The notes under the pieces: model-generated | The model's database searches: none | What the model was told of the DNA's origin: nothing | The model's input: the letters and a program-made list of their open reading frames with translations, nothing else | Assembly (NCBI GenBank): GCA_014843695.1 | Contig: CM026404.1 | Coordinates: 3,762,518-3,826,517 of the forward strand | Source: Archivesica marissinica | Taxonomy: Eukaryota > Mollusca > Bivalvia > Venerida > Vesicomyidae | Reading direction: 5' to 3' | Length of the DNA: 64,000 bases | Program-made: the position numbers and the translations under genes | Shown here: piece after piece, positions 10,078-21,900 of the stretch | How the letters are laid out: each line of letters begins with the position of its first letter | Position numbering within the stretch: the first letter of the stretch is position 1

Positions 10078-11215
10078 TGTTCTTGTTGATCAGTTCCAAG
10101 CAACTAACAGTATTGCTGTTCTTGTTGATCAGTTCCCAGCAACTAACAGTATTGCTGTTCTTGTTGATCAGTTCCAAACAACTAACAGTATTGCTGTTCT
10201 TGTTGATCAGTTCCCGGCAACTAACAGTATTGCTGTTCTTGTTGATCAGTTCCCAGCAACTAACAGTATTGCTGTTCTTGTTGATCAGTTCCAAGCAACT
10301 AACAGTATTGCTGTTCTTGTTGATCAGTTCCCGGCAACTAACAGTATTGCTGTTCTTGTTGATCAGTTCCCGGCAACTAACAGTATTGCTGTTCTTGTTG
10401 ATCAGTTCCAAGCAACTAACAGTATTGCTGTTCTTGTTGATCAGTTCCCGGCAACTAACAGTATTGCTGTTCTTGTTGATCAGTTCCCGGCAACTAACAG
10501 TATTGCTGTTCTTGTTGATCAGTTCCAAGCAACTAACAGTATTGCTGTTCTTGTTGATCAGTTCCAAGCAACTAACAGTATTGCTGTTCTTGTTGATCAG
10601 TTCCAAGCAACTAACAGTATTACTGTTCTTGTTGATCAGTTCCCAGCAACTAACAGTATTGCTGTTCTTGTTGATCAGTTCCCGGCAACTAACAGTATTG
10701 CTGTTCTTGTTGATCAGTTCCCGGCAACTAACAGTATTGCTGTTCTTGTTGATCAGTTCCAAGCAACTAACAGTATTGCTGTTCTTGTTGATCAGTTCCA
10801 AGCAACTAACAGTATTGCTGTTCTTGTTGATCAGTTCCCGGCAACTAACAGTATTGCTGTTCTTGTTGATCAGTTCCCGGCAACTAACAGTATTGCTGTT
10901 ATTGTTGATCAGTTCCCAGCAACTAACAGTATTGCTGTTTTTGTTGATCAGTTCCAAGCAACTAACAGTATTGCTGTTCTTGTTGATCAGTTCCCGGCAA
11001 CTAACAGTATTGCTGTTCTTGTTGATCAGTTCCCGGCAACTAACAGTATTGCTGTTCTTGTTGATCAGTTCCCAGCAACTAACAGTATTGCTGTTCTTGT
11101 TGATCAGTTCCAAGCAACTAACAGTATTGCTGTTCTTGTTGATCAGTTCCAAGCAACTAACAGTATTGCTGTTCTTGTTGATCAGTTCCCAGCAACTAAC
11201 AGTATTGCTGTTCTT
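10078..11215. repeat. 39-bp minisatellite (29 copies)
   Basis: The unit holds CTTGTTGATCAGTTCC, a variable (AA/CA/CG)GCAA, and CTAACAGTATTGCTGTT. The 13-codon period keeps long frames open on both strands (minus-strand and plus-strand 13-residue repeats), but there is no start context, flanking exon or conserved domain. The mirror array (58719-59855) has the same number of units in almost the same order. Confidence 0.96.
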
Positions 11216-11520
11216 AGAAAATCTCATAACTCACTTTTGGCTCCAAATTTATTATAGAATAATCAGTTAGTACACATCGACTTTATCTGCAAAATGACCA
11301 GACATTTCAGCCAATCATTTGGTACATTGATGATCCCATACGTAATTCCAATAAATATATTGCTTCACGATTCATATTTTCTAAAACCTTGCATAACTTA
11401 TCTGATGCATGGAATGGCAAAATAAACCCAAACATATTTAACTGATATGCTATATATTATCTCCATCATAATTATGTCAATGCTATATATTATCTCCATC
11501 ATAATTATGTCAAAAGCATT

Positions 11521-11729
11521 TTAACCCTTATCCGGCCAATCACAACTAAAGTCGCTATTGCAAACAGCATAGAGCCATCAGATGGCACAGAATAAGGTTC
11601 TATGCTGTTTGCTATTCGGATAATGGATCTAAAACACATCCTGATCAGACGCTTCGTTTATGCCATGGCTGATCTGGATCTATGTTGTTTGCACATTCCG
11701 TACAATTTATTCGGCAGGTTACGGGTTAA
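11521..11729. mobile_element. piggyBac-like MITE
   Basis: TTAA at both ends, left terminus CCCTTATCCGGCCAATCAC, right terminus ending GCAGGTTACGGG. Internal hairpin arms GCAAACAGCATAGAGCCATC and GATCTGGATCTATGTTGTTTGC-type sequence belong to the shared core. The mirror copy at 58205-58413 is essentially identical. Confidence 0.78.
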
Positions 11730-11983
11730 TGCTTGAACATCTCGCTCAAACAGAGAAATATATTTTGCATGGTATACGTAAATAGTTTGTAGAGAAATAC
11801 ACAAGATTTTCATATATACATAATAAACAGTAAAAAAAACATTAACAACATAATTTATTTACAGCTTAAAAAACATAGCATAGCATAAAGTTTATCATTG
11901 GGTTTCCAAAAATGTAGACAGATTTGACTTGTGAGACATTCAAAGAACGTTGCCAATAAGCTGAATCTACGTGCAAGTTATTT

Positions 11984-12266
11984 GTTGTGGAGGTTGAGGA
12001 ATACTTGCATACAACGTTAGTTGTCATGGAGATTGAGGAATACTTGCATACAACGTTAGTTGTCATGGAGATTGAGGAATACTTGCATACAACGTTAGTT
12101 GTCATGGAGATTGAGGAATACTTTCGTACAACGTTAGTTGTCATGGAGATTGAGGAATACTTGCGTACAACGTTAGTTGTCATGGAGATTGAGGAATACT
12201 TGTGTACAACGTTAGTTGTCGTGGAGGTTGAGGAATACTTGCATACAACGTTAGTTGTCATGGAGT
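11984..12266. repeat. 39-bp minisatellite (7 copies)
   Basis: The unit contains GAGGAATACTTGCATACAAC and GTTAGTTGTCATGGAGATT. Same copy number in the mirror array (57667-57950). Confidence 0.93.
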
Positions 12267-12361
12267 GACTGGGGAATACTTGTTTTTGAGTATGAGAGTT
12301 TTTGAGTGTTGCTAAATTAGTTCTATGTATTAATATGTTCAAGGTAGAAATTACCAAAAGC

Positions 12362-13628
12362 TGTAGTATATACACGTACTTGTCGTATATACACGTACCT
12401 GTAGTATATACACATACTTGTAGTATATACACGTATCTGTAGTATATACACGTACTTGTAGTATATACACGTATCTGTAGTATATACACGTACTTGTAGT
12501 ATATACACATACATGTAGTATATACACGTACATGTAGTATATACACGTACTTGTAGTATATACACATACTTGTAGTATATTCACGTACTTGTAGTATATA
12601 CACGTACTTGTAGTATATACACGTACCTGTAGTATATACACATACTTGTAGTATATACACATACTTGTAGTATATACACGTACTTGTAGTATATACACGT
12701 ACTTGTAGTATATTCACGTACTTGTAGTATATACACGTACCTGTAGTATATACACTATACACGTACTTGTAGTATATACATGTACTTGTAGTATATACAC
12801 GTACTTCTAGTATATACACGTACTTGTAGTATATTCACGTACTTGTAGTATATTCACGTACTTGTAGTATATTCACGTACTTGTAGTATATTCACGTACT
12901 TGTAGTATATTCACGTACTTCTAGTATATACACGTACTTGTAGTATATTCACGTACTTGTAGTATATTCACGTACTTGTAGTATATACACGTACTTGTAG
13001 TATATACACGTACTTGTAGTATATACACGTACTTGTAGTATATTCACGTACTTCTAGTATATTCACGTACTTGTAGTATATACACGTACATGTAGTATAT
13101 TCACGTACTTGTAGTATATTCACGTACTTGTAGTATATTCACGTACTTGTAGTATATTCACGTACCTGTAGTATATACATGTACTTGTAGTATATTCACG
13201 TACTTGTAGTATATACACGTACTTGTAGTATATACACGTACTTGTAGTATATACACATACTTGTAGTATATTCACATACTTGTAGTATATTCACGTACTT
13301 GTAGTATATTCACGTACTTGTAGTATATACACGTACCTGTAGTATATACATGTACCTGTAGTATATACACGTACTTGTAGTATATACACATACCTGTAGT
13401 ATATACATGTACTTGTAGTATATACACATACTTGTAGTATATACATGTAGTATATACACGTACCTGTAGTATATACACGTACTTGTAGTATATACACGTA
13501 CTTGTAGTATATACACGTACCTGTAGTATATACACGTACCTGTAGTATATACACGTACTTGTAGTATATACATGTACCTGTAGTATATACATGTAGTATA
13601 TACACGTACTTGTAGTATATACACATAT
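12362..13628. repeat. 19-bp minisatellite (about 66 copies)
   Basis: The unit is GTATATACACGTACTTGTA with A/T and C/T variants (ATTCACG, CATAC, ACCTG). The inner half (from 12805) and everything to 13908 is missing from the mirror array at 57130-57572, which has about 23 units. Confidence 0.95.
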
Positions 13629-13636
13629 TATCTGTA

Positions 13637-13851
13637 TTAACACTGCCTGCTGAGTAAATAAAATCACATTGCAAACAACATAGATCCAGATCAGCCACGG
13701 CATTATATTGTTTGCTATTCAGCCAAGTGTTTTAGATCCACTATCCGAATAGCAAACAGCATAGAGCCTGATCAGACGGAACGTTCTGTGCCCTCTGATC
13801 TAGCTCTATGCTGTTGGCAAAAGTGATTTTATCTGCAGCTAGCGTGTATTA
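13637..13851. mobile_element. degenerate piggyBac-like MITE, left arm only
   Basis: It opens TTAACACTGCCTGCTGAGTA, close to the terminus of the element at 2901, and contains the shared hairpin core (GCAAACAACATAGATCCAGA and CTAGCTCTATGCTGTTGGC). The right terminus has decayed. It has no counterpart in the right arm. Confidence 0.65.
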
Positions 13852-13908
13852 CTGAATAATCTGTAGAGATGTATGAATCATGTTACATGCCTCTAGTCAT
13901 TAGCTCTC

Positions 13909-14431
13909 GTTTGTTTACTTTGATGTTATATATTTCGACCTAGTATATAGTTTGTTTACTTTGATGTTATATTTTTCGACCTAGTATATAGTTTGTTTGT
14001 TTACTTTGATGTTATATTTTTCGACCTAGTATATAGTTTGTTTACTTTGATGTTATATATTTCGACCTAGTATATAGTTTGTTTACTTTGATGTTATATA
14101 TTTCGACCTAGTATATAGTTTGTTTACTTTGATGTTATATATTTCGACCTAGTATATAGTTTGTTTACTTTGATGTTATATTTTTCGACCTAGTATATAG
14201 TTTGTTTACTTTGATGTTATATTTTTCGACCTAGTATATAGTTTGTTTACTTTGATGTTATATTTTTCGACCTAGTATATAGTTTGTTTACTTTGATGTT
14301 ATATTTTTCGACCTAGTATATAGTTTGTTTACTTTGATGTTATATTTTTCGACCTAGTATATAGTTTGTTTACTTTGATGTTATATATTTCGACCTAGTA
14401 TATAGTTTGTTTACTTTGATGTTATATGTTG
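13909..14431. repeat. 41-bp minisatellite (about 12.7 copies)
   Basis: The unit contains TTTGTTTACTTTGATGTTAT and TTTCGACCTAGTATATAG. Only about 3.5 units remain in the mirror array (56985-57129). Confidence 0.95.
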
Positions 14432-14676
14432 TTCAAATAAATCTTAATTCCTGGAATCTATGTTTCGTGTTTTGGTATTTGACATGTACCCATGGGCAAC
14501 CTGGTCGCAAATAGGTACAGTATCAATATATTTAAATGTTATCCAAATGTGCAATACTTGTATTTTAGCACACAGGTTGACATAACTGCTTTAGTAGTAT
14601 GAATAACTGGGCTGAAAAAAGTATTATAAAAAAAATTCTTATATAATAATTTTTTAAAATTGTTATACTTTTTTAT

Positions 14677-14947
14677 GCACGTTTATACTATAAAGCACTA
14701 TTGCGTCTGCTGGTGTGTAGCATTAGTCCAGACACAGGTATTACCATAAAACCGCAAGACTGTCCACCAGCACGTTTATACTATAAAGCACTATTGCGTC
14801 TGCTGGTGTGTAGCATTAGTCCAGACACAGGTATTACCATAAAACCACAAGACTCCACCTGCACGTTTATACTATAAAGCACTATTGCGTCTGCTGGTGT
14901 GTAGCATTAGTCCAGACACCGGTATTACCATAAAACCGCAGACTGTC
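14677..14947. repeat. ~90-bp tandem repeat (3 copies)
   Basis: The unit contains CACGTTTATACTATAAAGCA, TTGCGTCTGCTGGTGTGTAG and CCAGACACAGGTATTACCAT. The mirror array (56025-56743) has about eight 92-94-bp units. Confidence 0.9.
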
Positions 14948-15550
14948 CAGTCACGACCTAAATGTGTTAATATCGCAAGACAAATTTTGAGTAGGGAAGA
15001 CTATATTTTCTTACAAAATGCATGGAATGGAAACCTTGTTGTTCGAGTGCGTTTCAACATCTATGTTCACAAGTGAAATATTATTCGATCATTCACTAAA
15101 CAGTCTTATTTATGCTGAAAAGTGTGATAAATAGCACAAGATAAATACCCGGAAGCACAAGAAAGTCGTATACAACGTCACTGATTCTTTTGAGTCCAAA
15201 AATGTTCATGTTGACAACATTTCAACATGCCGCAGCTAGAAACCACACAAGCAAACCAGTGAGAAATAAGATGTATTGTTGCGCTACTTTCAACCAGGGT
15301 AATAACACATTTTATTTCTTCGATAAATTTCGATAATTCACTGGAAAGCATAAAATAAATAGATATTTATCAATAAAATAATTTATTTAATAAACGATCT
15401 GTAAAGATATTAAATAAAATTTCAAATATTCGAGAATGAAGAACTAATCAACAATGGACTATAAATCATAGGTGTTAGTTGCTCTGCCGAACCAACCATG
15501 GAGTGAACGGTACTCTCCTGAACCTACTTCGCCCGGAGTAAGCGCCCAGC
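14948..15550. other. unique sequence, no gene recognised
   Basis: A 63-codon open frame ends at 15076 (14885 start). It begins inside the preceding repeat and differs by substitutions in the mirror copy (55872-56063); I recognise no family. AT-rich remainder. Confidence 0.5.
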
Positions 15551-15833
15551 TGACGGATCTGTAGTCCAGTGGTTAACACGTTGGACTGGTAATCCAGGGA
15601 TCGCAGGTTCGATCCCCCGTCTGACCATAATAAAATTAAGTTTCAGATGGGACGTTAAACCGAGGTCTCGTGTCGGTGCTTTAACACTGTGCACGTAAAA
15701 GAACCAGAGGAGACTCTGGAATGGGTCTCTGTCTGTATCATTGCACTATCCTCCAAAAATCTAAAATTACTAATTTCTTCAGGAGGCGTCGCTCATATGG
15801 GCAACCAGTAGCGACGATAAATAAATGTAAAAA
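15551..15833 (+). mobile_element. tRNA(Thr)-like-headed SINE (family B)
   Basis: The first ~75 bp fold as a tRNA. Box A lies in TAGTCCAGTGGTTAACACG. The anticodon stem TTGGA/TCCAG encloses loop CTGGTAA, giving a GGT anticodon. Box B is GGTTCGATCC, followed by GTCTGACCA. The body follows with GATGGGACGTTAAACCGAGG and GCACGTAAAAGAACC, and the tail ends in a short A-rich stretch. The tRNA part continues straight into the SINE body, so it is a retroposon head and not a tRNA gene. The mirror copy is at 55116-55398. Confidence 0.85.
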
Positions 15834-15839
15834 CACACC

Positions 15840-16000
15840 CAGCTGTGGTTATTACGATTGTGTCCTTAGGCAAGGCACTTAAATTCCACGTTTTCCCTCT
15901 CCCTAATGGCAATGGATTCTATCATGAATAAGGTCTCGAGAGCGATTACTATATTGTGTAAGAACTTATTTTGCAATTGAGCTAAAATAAATTTATATGG
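15840..16000 (+). mobile_element. family-A SINE, 5'-truncated
   Basis: It lacks the tRNA head and starts in the body (TTACGATTGTGTCCTTAGGC) and ends GAGCTAAAATAAATTTATAT. It is joined directly to the family-B SINE. The mirror copy is at 54952-55112. Confidence 0.75.
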
Positions 16001-16273
16001 AAATGGTCAACTCTCCAGACATTCTATGATCAGTATTTCAGATTGGCTGGGTGGCACTAAATATTTATTCTCAAACAACAAATCCAAATGATTTGAGCTC
16101 CAATATTAGAATGTCTTGATAGCATCGGTGCCAACATTAATAGTTGGGAATATTTAAATTAAAAGACCCATTCGTGGCCTCTTGCAGTGCTGCGATTCTA
16201 CCTGGACACCTCCGATCCACGTAAGTAATGGTGTAGGATCAGACACATGGCCCCTGCAATCAATATGTGCCCT

Positions 16274-16517
16274 ATATGTGGAAGTCATGGTAGCGCGTTT
16301 GATTCTGGTGCAAAAGGCTCCCGAGTTTGCGCCCAGCTGTAGCCATTACGATTGTGCCCTTAGGCAAGGCATTTAAATTCCACATTGCCTCTTATCGCTC
16401 CCTCGTGGTGATGGGGATGACATCAGGAATGAGGTCTCGAGAGTGATTAATAGTTGTAAAAAGTTGTAATAAAACTTGTTTTTTGCAATCAAGCTAAAAT
16501 AAATTGATATAAACTAT
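16274..16517 (+). mobile_element. family-A SINE with 10-bp target-site duplication
   Basis: The head is GGAAGTCATGGTAGCGCGTT and the body has the TTAGGCAAGGCATTTAAATT core, ending ATATAAACTAT. TATGTGCCCT occurs at 16264-16273 and 16518-16527 as a flanking duplication. Present in the right arm too (about 54436-54684), so this insertion predates the split of the arms. Confidence 0.8.
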
Positions 16518-16622
16518 TATGTGCCCTCTGGTGCACCATCCTTAGACCACATATCGGGTATTTGCTACTTAATACAGGGAGCACAAGACAGAATGATGGA
16601 TAAATGTACAACGTATATAGTG

Positions 16623-16790
16623 GCATTCATGGAGTGTGACCCAGGATATTCATGGAGTGTGACCCAGGATATTCATGGAGTGTGACCCAGGGTATTCATG
16701 GAGTGTGACCCAGGGTATTCATGGAGTGTGACCCAGGGTATTCATGGAGTGTGACCCAGGGTATTCATGGAGTGTGACCCAGGGTAGTCC
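16623..16790. repeat. 23-bp minisatellite (about 7 copies)
   Basis: The unit is ATTCATGGAGTGTGACCC followed by AGG(A/G)T. The mirror locus (53746-54305) is expanded in a different 33-bp register. Confidence 0.93.
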
Positions 16791-16970
16791 AACATGTGCC
16801 GTTATTATCATGTTCATTAACAGTCCTTATCTGTAACTGGATGCCAGGGGAGGTAACTGGAGCCACAGAGTGGCGCTAACCCAAAGGAGTAATACGAACT
16901 GTTCCAATTAATGGTTCTGGTTAAAGTGAATTCCTTGTACAGATATAACATACAAAACATAAATACAGTA

Positions 16971-17197
16971 AGTTTATACAAATTTATTTTAGCTCGATTG
17001 CGAAACAAGTTCTTTCAACTTATATTAATCACTCTCGAGACCTCATTCCTGATGGAATCCATCGCCTTGAAGGAGAGAGAGAGGAGGCAATGTGGAATTT
17101 AAATGCCTTGCCAAAGGGCACAATCATAACGGCTCCAGCGGGGCTCGAACTCCGGACCATTCGCACCTGAAGCGAATGAGCTATCACAACTTCCACG
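16971..17197 (-). mobile_element. full-length family-A SINE, present only in the left arm
   Basis: The 227-bp insertion is flanked by AATACAGTA at 16962-16970 and 17198-17206. On the minus strand it has a tRNA-like head with box B GGAGTTCGAGCCCC, the family-A body, and a 3' end TATAAACT. The corresponding right-arm site (about 53574-53583) has a single uninterrupted target sequence, a clean empty site. Confidence 0.92.
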
Positions 17198-17544
17198 AAT
17201 ACAGTACCACAAGCATTAATAGAAGTAATAAATAGCAAGTATTAATATATTTACATAGCAACATATGTTGGTTTTCAATCAGCATGGCTCATACACACTG
17301 ATTGCTATCAATAAAGTAAAGAGGTAATGCTTGGTCAATTGAACAATTATTTAAATTTTCTGTCATCATTTCAACATGAAATTGAAACTTACAACAAACA
17401 TCATGCAACACAAACTTTCACAGCAAAAATAACAACTGAGTATTAAACAGTAGCACCAAATGTATACCTGAGCCCAGGCCTATAGATTGTCACAGAAAAT
17501 AAAAATCTAAAACCCCAAAAATGCAATAAAACCTGTAAGTGGTT

Positions 17545-17640
17545 TGGGGGGGGGGGTCAACTTGGCGGTCATACATTCTGCACAACATTGGGGGGGGGGG
17601 GGGTCAACTTGGAGGTCATACATTCTGCACAACATAAAAA
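17545..17640. repeat. two-copy tandem repeat with long G-runs
   Basis: Two units of GTCATACATTCTGCACAACA separated by runs of 8-12 G. The mirror locus (52537-53245) has about 22 units, in two flavours (with and without the G/C run). Confidence 0.88.
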
Positions 17641-17831
17641 GTCTAGGATTCAAAAGGTTCATGGGGGACAACTCTAGCAAACCCGCATCCTTTGATGCTC
17701 AATTTATTAGTCGTGACTACAAATTCCACATCCCTAACTACGCCCCTGTAAATATGCTAAAATCCCTAGCTACGCCCCTGTAAATATGCTAAAATCATAA
17801 GGTTAATGGTGGCAGGAATGAAAATATGCCG

Positions 17832-18415
17832 ATACTAACATAGTAGTATATTATTAAATAGATACTAATATAGCAAACATAGTAGTATATTATTAAATAG
17901 ATACTAATATAGCAAACATAGTAGTATATTATTAAATATATACTAATATAGCAAACATAGTAGTATATTATTAAATAGATACTAATATAGCAAACATAGT
18001 AGTACATTATTAAATAGATACTAATATAGCAAACATAGTAGTATATTATTAAATAGATACTAATATAGCAAACATAGTAGTACATTATTAAATAGATATT
18101 AATATAGCAAACATAGTAGTACATTATTAAATAGATACTAATATAGCAAACATAGTAGTACATTATTAAATAGATACTAATATAGCAAACATAGTAGTAC
18201 ATTATTAAATAGATACTAATATAGCAAACACAACATAGTAGTATATTATTAAATAGATACTAATATAGCAAACATAGTAGTACATTATTAAATAGATACT
18301 AATATAGCAAACAGTAGTACATTATTAAATAGATACTAATATAGCAAACATAGTAGTACATTATTAAATATATACTAATATAGCAAACATAGTAGTATAT
18401 TATTAAATAGATTTC
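17832..18415. repeat. 39-bp minisatellite (about 15 copies)
   Basis: The unit contains CAAACATAGTAGTATATTAT and TAAATAGATACTAATATAG. The mirror array (51026-52348) has about 34 copies. Confidence 0.95.
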
Positions 18416-18430
18416 TAATAGATTCAATCA

Positions 18431-18606
18431 CCTACTTTAGTTTTCGTTAACTTCGACATAACCAAAGTTTGACTTAACGAAATTAGATATAAACGGGGGG
18501 TCTGTTATATGTAAAATGATAGTGTCTGAAACGGGACATTGATCCGAAATCGAGATAACCGGATAATTTGAAATAACCGACTTTGACATAGCGGATGTAG
18601 ACTGTA
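18431..18606. mobile_element. Tc1/mariner-like MITE fragment
   Basis: It is related to the element at 23278 (shared TTCGACATAACCAAAGTTTG, AAAATGATAGTG and CGGATGTAGACTG termini) but the left terminal repeat is missing. The mirror copy is about 50829-51005. It lies in the PLD 3' flank. Confidence 0.65.
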
Positions 18607-18771
18607 AATCAATACAAAATCTCCCTGAACAAAGCTGCTATATTTGTCCATGAAAACGGCTGATTATATTTCATTTGATTGCACCTTTCTGAATTACAAT
18701 ATACCGGTATGTAATGCTCACATTCCATGGGTAACATGGTAGTACATTCTTACATCTCTCAACTCATTACA

Positions 18772-18956
18772 TCAACTCTCGAGTACAGTCGCGTTGAAGT
18801 GGGCTAACGGGAATGCATATTTGGAGTTCCAGTCTCGTTCAAACACAGACGCTAACTGCACCCTTATATCACTCTGGTTACCTAGGTTACTGCCATTCAC
18901 AACCAACCCTATACCACCCGTCGTCAGGAAGTAGTCGCCCGACCAATTTGAGGTAC
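18772..18956 (-). CDS. PLD3: PLD3-like terminal coding exon E (left copy)
   Basis: Begins [18 protein letters not shown] (first base from exon D), the post-HKD strand typical of PLD enzymes, and ends NATVLES then TGA. The acceptor is CTAG. It reads [11 protein letters not shown] where the right copy has [11 protein letters not shown]. Confidence 0.93.
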
Positions 18957-21900
18957 CTAGAAAGCATGATAGGACACAAACGATAACAAAGGAAATTAAT
19001 CAAATCCTATCGCGTTATATTATTCAGTTCATATTATTGGCTGTCCGATTAGCGCAGTGGTTAGCGAGCTCGCTTCTCATCAATGCAACCCGGGTTCGAT
19101 TCTCAGACCGGGAATTATGTGAGATGGTACGGTGGTCGCCAGATCGGACAGGTGGGTTTTCTCCGGGTACTCCAGTTTCCTCCCACACGCATGACCACAT
19201 ATACGCATATACTAATTACGCCCAGATTTCATGAAAATATCAATTATGTTTTGACAGTTGACAGCCATCAGAACACAGAATATTTATTAGAATTGTACAA
19301 CGATAGTGTTGAATCCTGATGTGTTGGAGTGTTGCCTATATCCAAATAATGGCTTTCTACAGTTCTTAGACCAGTACTATCCAGGACACAACTATCCAGG
19401 ACACAACTATCCAGGACACAACTATCCAGGACACAACTATCCAGGACACAACTATCCAGGACACAACTATCCAGGACACAACTATCCAGGACACAACTAT
19501 CCAGGACACAACTATCCAGGACACAACTATAAGTATACTAGCATTCTATTCTCGGATGACTGCGGCTTAACTGAACTCTCTGTCTCCGGATCTAGTAAGT
19601 TTGGGAGCTGGGGGTGTATTTATCCGGATCTAGTAAGTTTGGGAGCTGGGGGTGTATTTATCCGGATCTAGTAAGATTGGGAGCTGGGGGTGTATTTATC
19701 CGGATCTAGTAAGATTGGGAGCTGGGGGTGTATTTATCCGGATCTAGTAAGTTTGGGAGCTGGGAGTGTATTTCTCCGGATCTAGTAAGTTTGGGAGCTG
19801 GGGTGTATTTATCCGGATCTAGTAAGTTTGGGAGCTGGGGGTGTATTTATCCGGATCTAGTAAGTTTGGGAGCTGGGGGTGTATTTATCCGGATCTAGTA
19901 AGATTGGGAGCTGGGGGTGTATTTATCCGGATCTAGTAAGATTGGGAGCTGGGGGTGTATTTCTCCGGATCTAGTAAGATTGGGAGCTGGGGGTGTATTT
20001 CTCCGGATCTAGTAAGTTTGGGAGCTGGGGGTGTATTTATCCGGATCTAGTAAGACTGGGAGCTGGGGGTGTATTTATCCGGATCTAGTAAGATTGGGAG
20101 CTGGGGGTGTATTTCTCCGGATCTAGTAAGATTGGGAGCTGGGGGTGTATTTCTCCGGATCTAGTAAGTTTGGGAGCTGGGGGTGTATTTCTCCGGATCT
20201 AGTAAGTTTGGGAGCTGGGGGTGTATTTCTCCGGATCTAGTAAGATTGGGAGCTGGGAGTGTATTTATCCGGATCTAGTAAGATTGGGAGCTGGGAGTGT
20301 ATTTATCCGGATCTAGTAAGATTGGGAGCTGGGAGTGTATTTATCCGGATCTAGTAAGTTTGGGAGCTGGGGGTGTATTTCTCCGGATCTAGTAAGATTG
20401 GGAGCTGGGAGTGTATTTATCCGGATCTAGTAAGATTGGGAGCTGGGAGTGTATTTATCCGGATCTAGTAAGTTTGGGAGCTGGGGGTGTATTTCTCCGG
20501 ATCTAGTAAGTTTGGGAGCTGGGAGTGTATTTCTCCGGATCTAGTAAGATTGGGAGCTGGGAGTGTATTTATCCGGATCTAGTAAGTTTGGGAGCTGGGG
20601 GTGTATTTCTCCGGATCTAGTAAGATTGGGAGCTGGGAGTGTATTTATCCGGATCTAGTAAGTTTGGGAGCTGGGAGTGTATTTCTCCGGATCTAGTAAG
20701 TTTGGGAGCTGGGAGTGTATTTAGTATGTGAAATATAGTTTATACAAATATATTTTAGCTCAATTGCAAAAGAAGTTCTGACAACTTATATTAATCACTC
20801 TCGAGACCTCATTCCTGATGGAATCCATCGCCACGAGGAAGAGAGAAGAGGCAATGTGGAAATTAAATGCCTTGCCTAAGGGCACAATCGTAACGGCTCC
20901 AGTGGGGCTACGACTGTACCCTTAGTGAAAAATGTGAAATATGGGGAGGGTCCAGCCCTGACATGCATACATGATTGAATGAAGTGTTACCTATATAAGC
21001 GGTCTTGTCTGTGACCATGTACTTGTTATGGGTCCAGCCCTGACTTGCATACATTATTGAATGAAGTGTTACCTATATAAGCGGTCTTGTCTGTGACCAT
21101 GTACTTGTTATGGTTCCAGCCCTGACTTGCATACATTATTGAATGAAGTGTTACCTATATAAGCAGTCTTGTCTGTGACCATGTACTTGTTATGGTTCCA
21201 GCCCTGACTTGCATACATTATTGAATGAAGTGTTACCTATATAAGCAGTCTTGTCTGTGACCATGTACTTGCTATGGTTCCAGCCCTGACTTGCATACAT
21301 TATTGAATGAAGTGTTACCTATATAAGCGGTCTTGTCTGTGACCATGTACTTGTTATGGTTCCAGCCCTGACTTGCATACATTATTGAATGAAGTGTTAC
21401 CTATATAAGCGGTCTTGTCTGTGACCATGTACTTGTTATGGTTCCAGCCCTGACTTGCCTGACTTGCCTGACTTGCATACATTATTGAATGAAGTGTTAC
21501 CTATATAAGCGGTCTTGTCTGTGACCATGTACTTGTTATGGTTCCAGCCCTGACTTGCCCACATTATTGAATGAAGTGTTACCTATATAAGCGGTCTTGT
21601 CTGTGACCATGTACTTGTTATGGTTCCAGCCCTGACTTGCATACATTATTGAATGAAGTGTTACCTATATAAGCAGTCTTGTCTGTGACCATGTACTTGT
21701 TATGGTTTACTCTGGCAAATGGAATATTCCTCTGGGCTTCTGTAAATGCTGGCACGACAAACAATTTCTGAAATAATTAAATATACAGTCAACTTGTGTT
21801 AATACTGTCCATGGGAATGACAGGTGGGCTTTGTTGACAGGTGGACTTTGCTGGTAGGTGGACTTTGTTGACAGGTGGACTTTGTTGACAGGTGGACTTT

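Noticed and set aside
10037..11270. 396/397-codon frames on both strands
   Set aside because: 39-bp unit artefact; the mirror array has a 1-bp deletion that breaks the frame.
15551..15626. Functional tRNA-Thr gene
   Set aside because: Cloverleaf elements are present, but the sequence runs on into a SINE body without a terminator.
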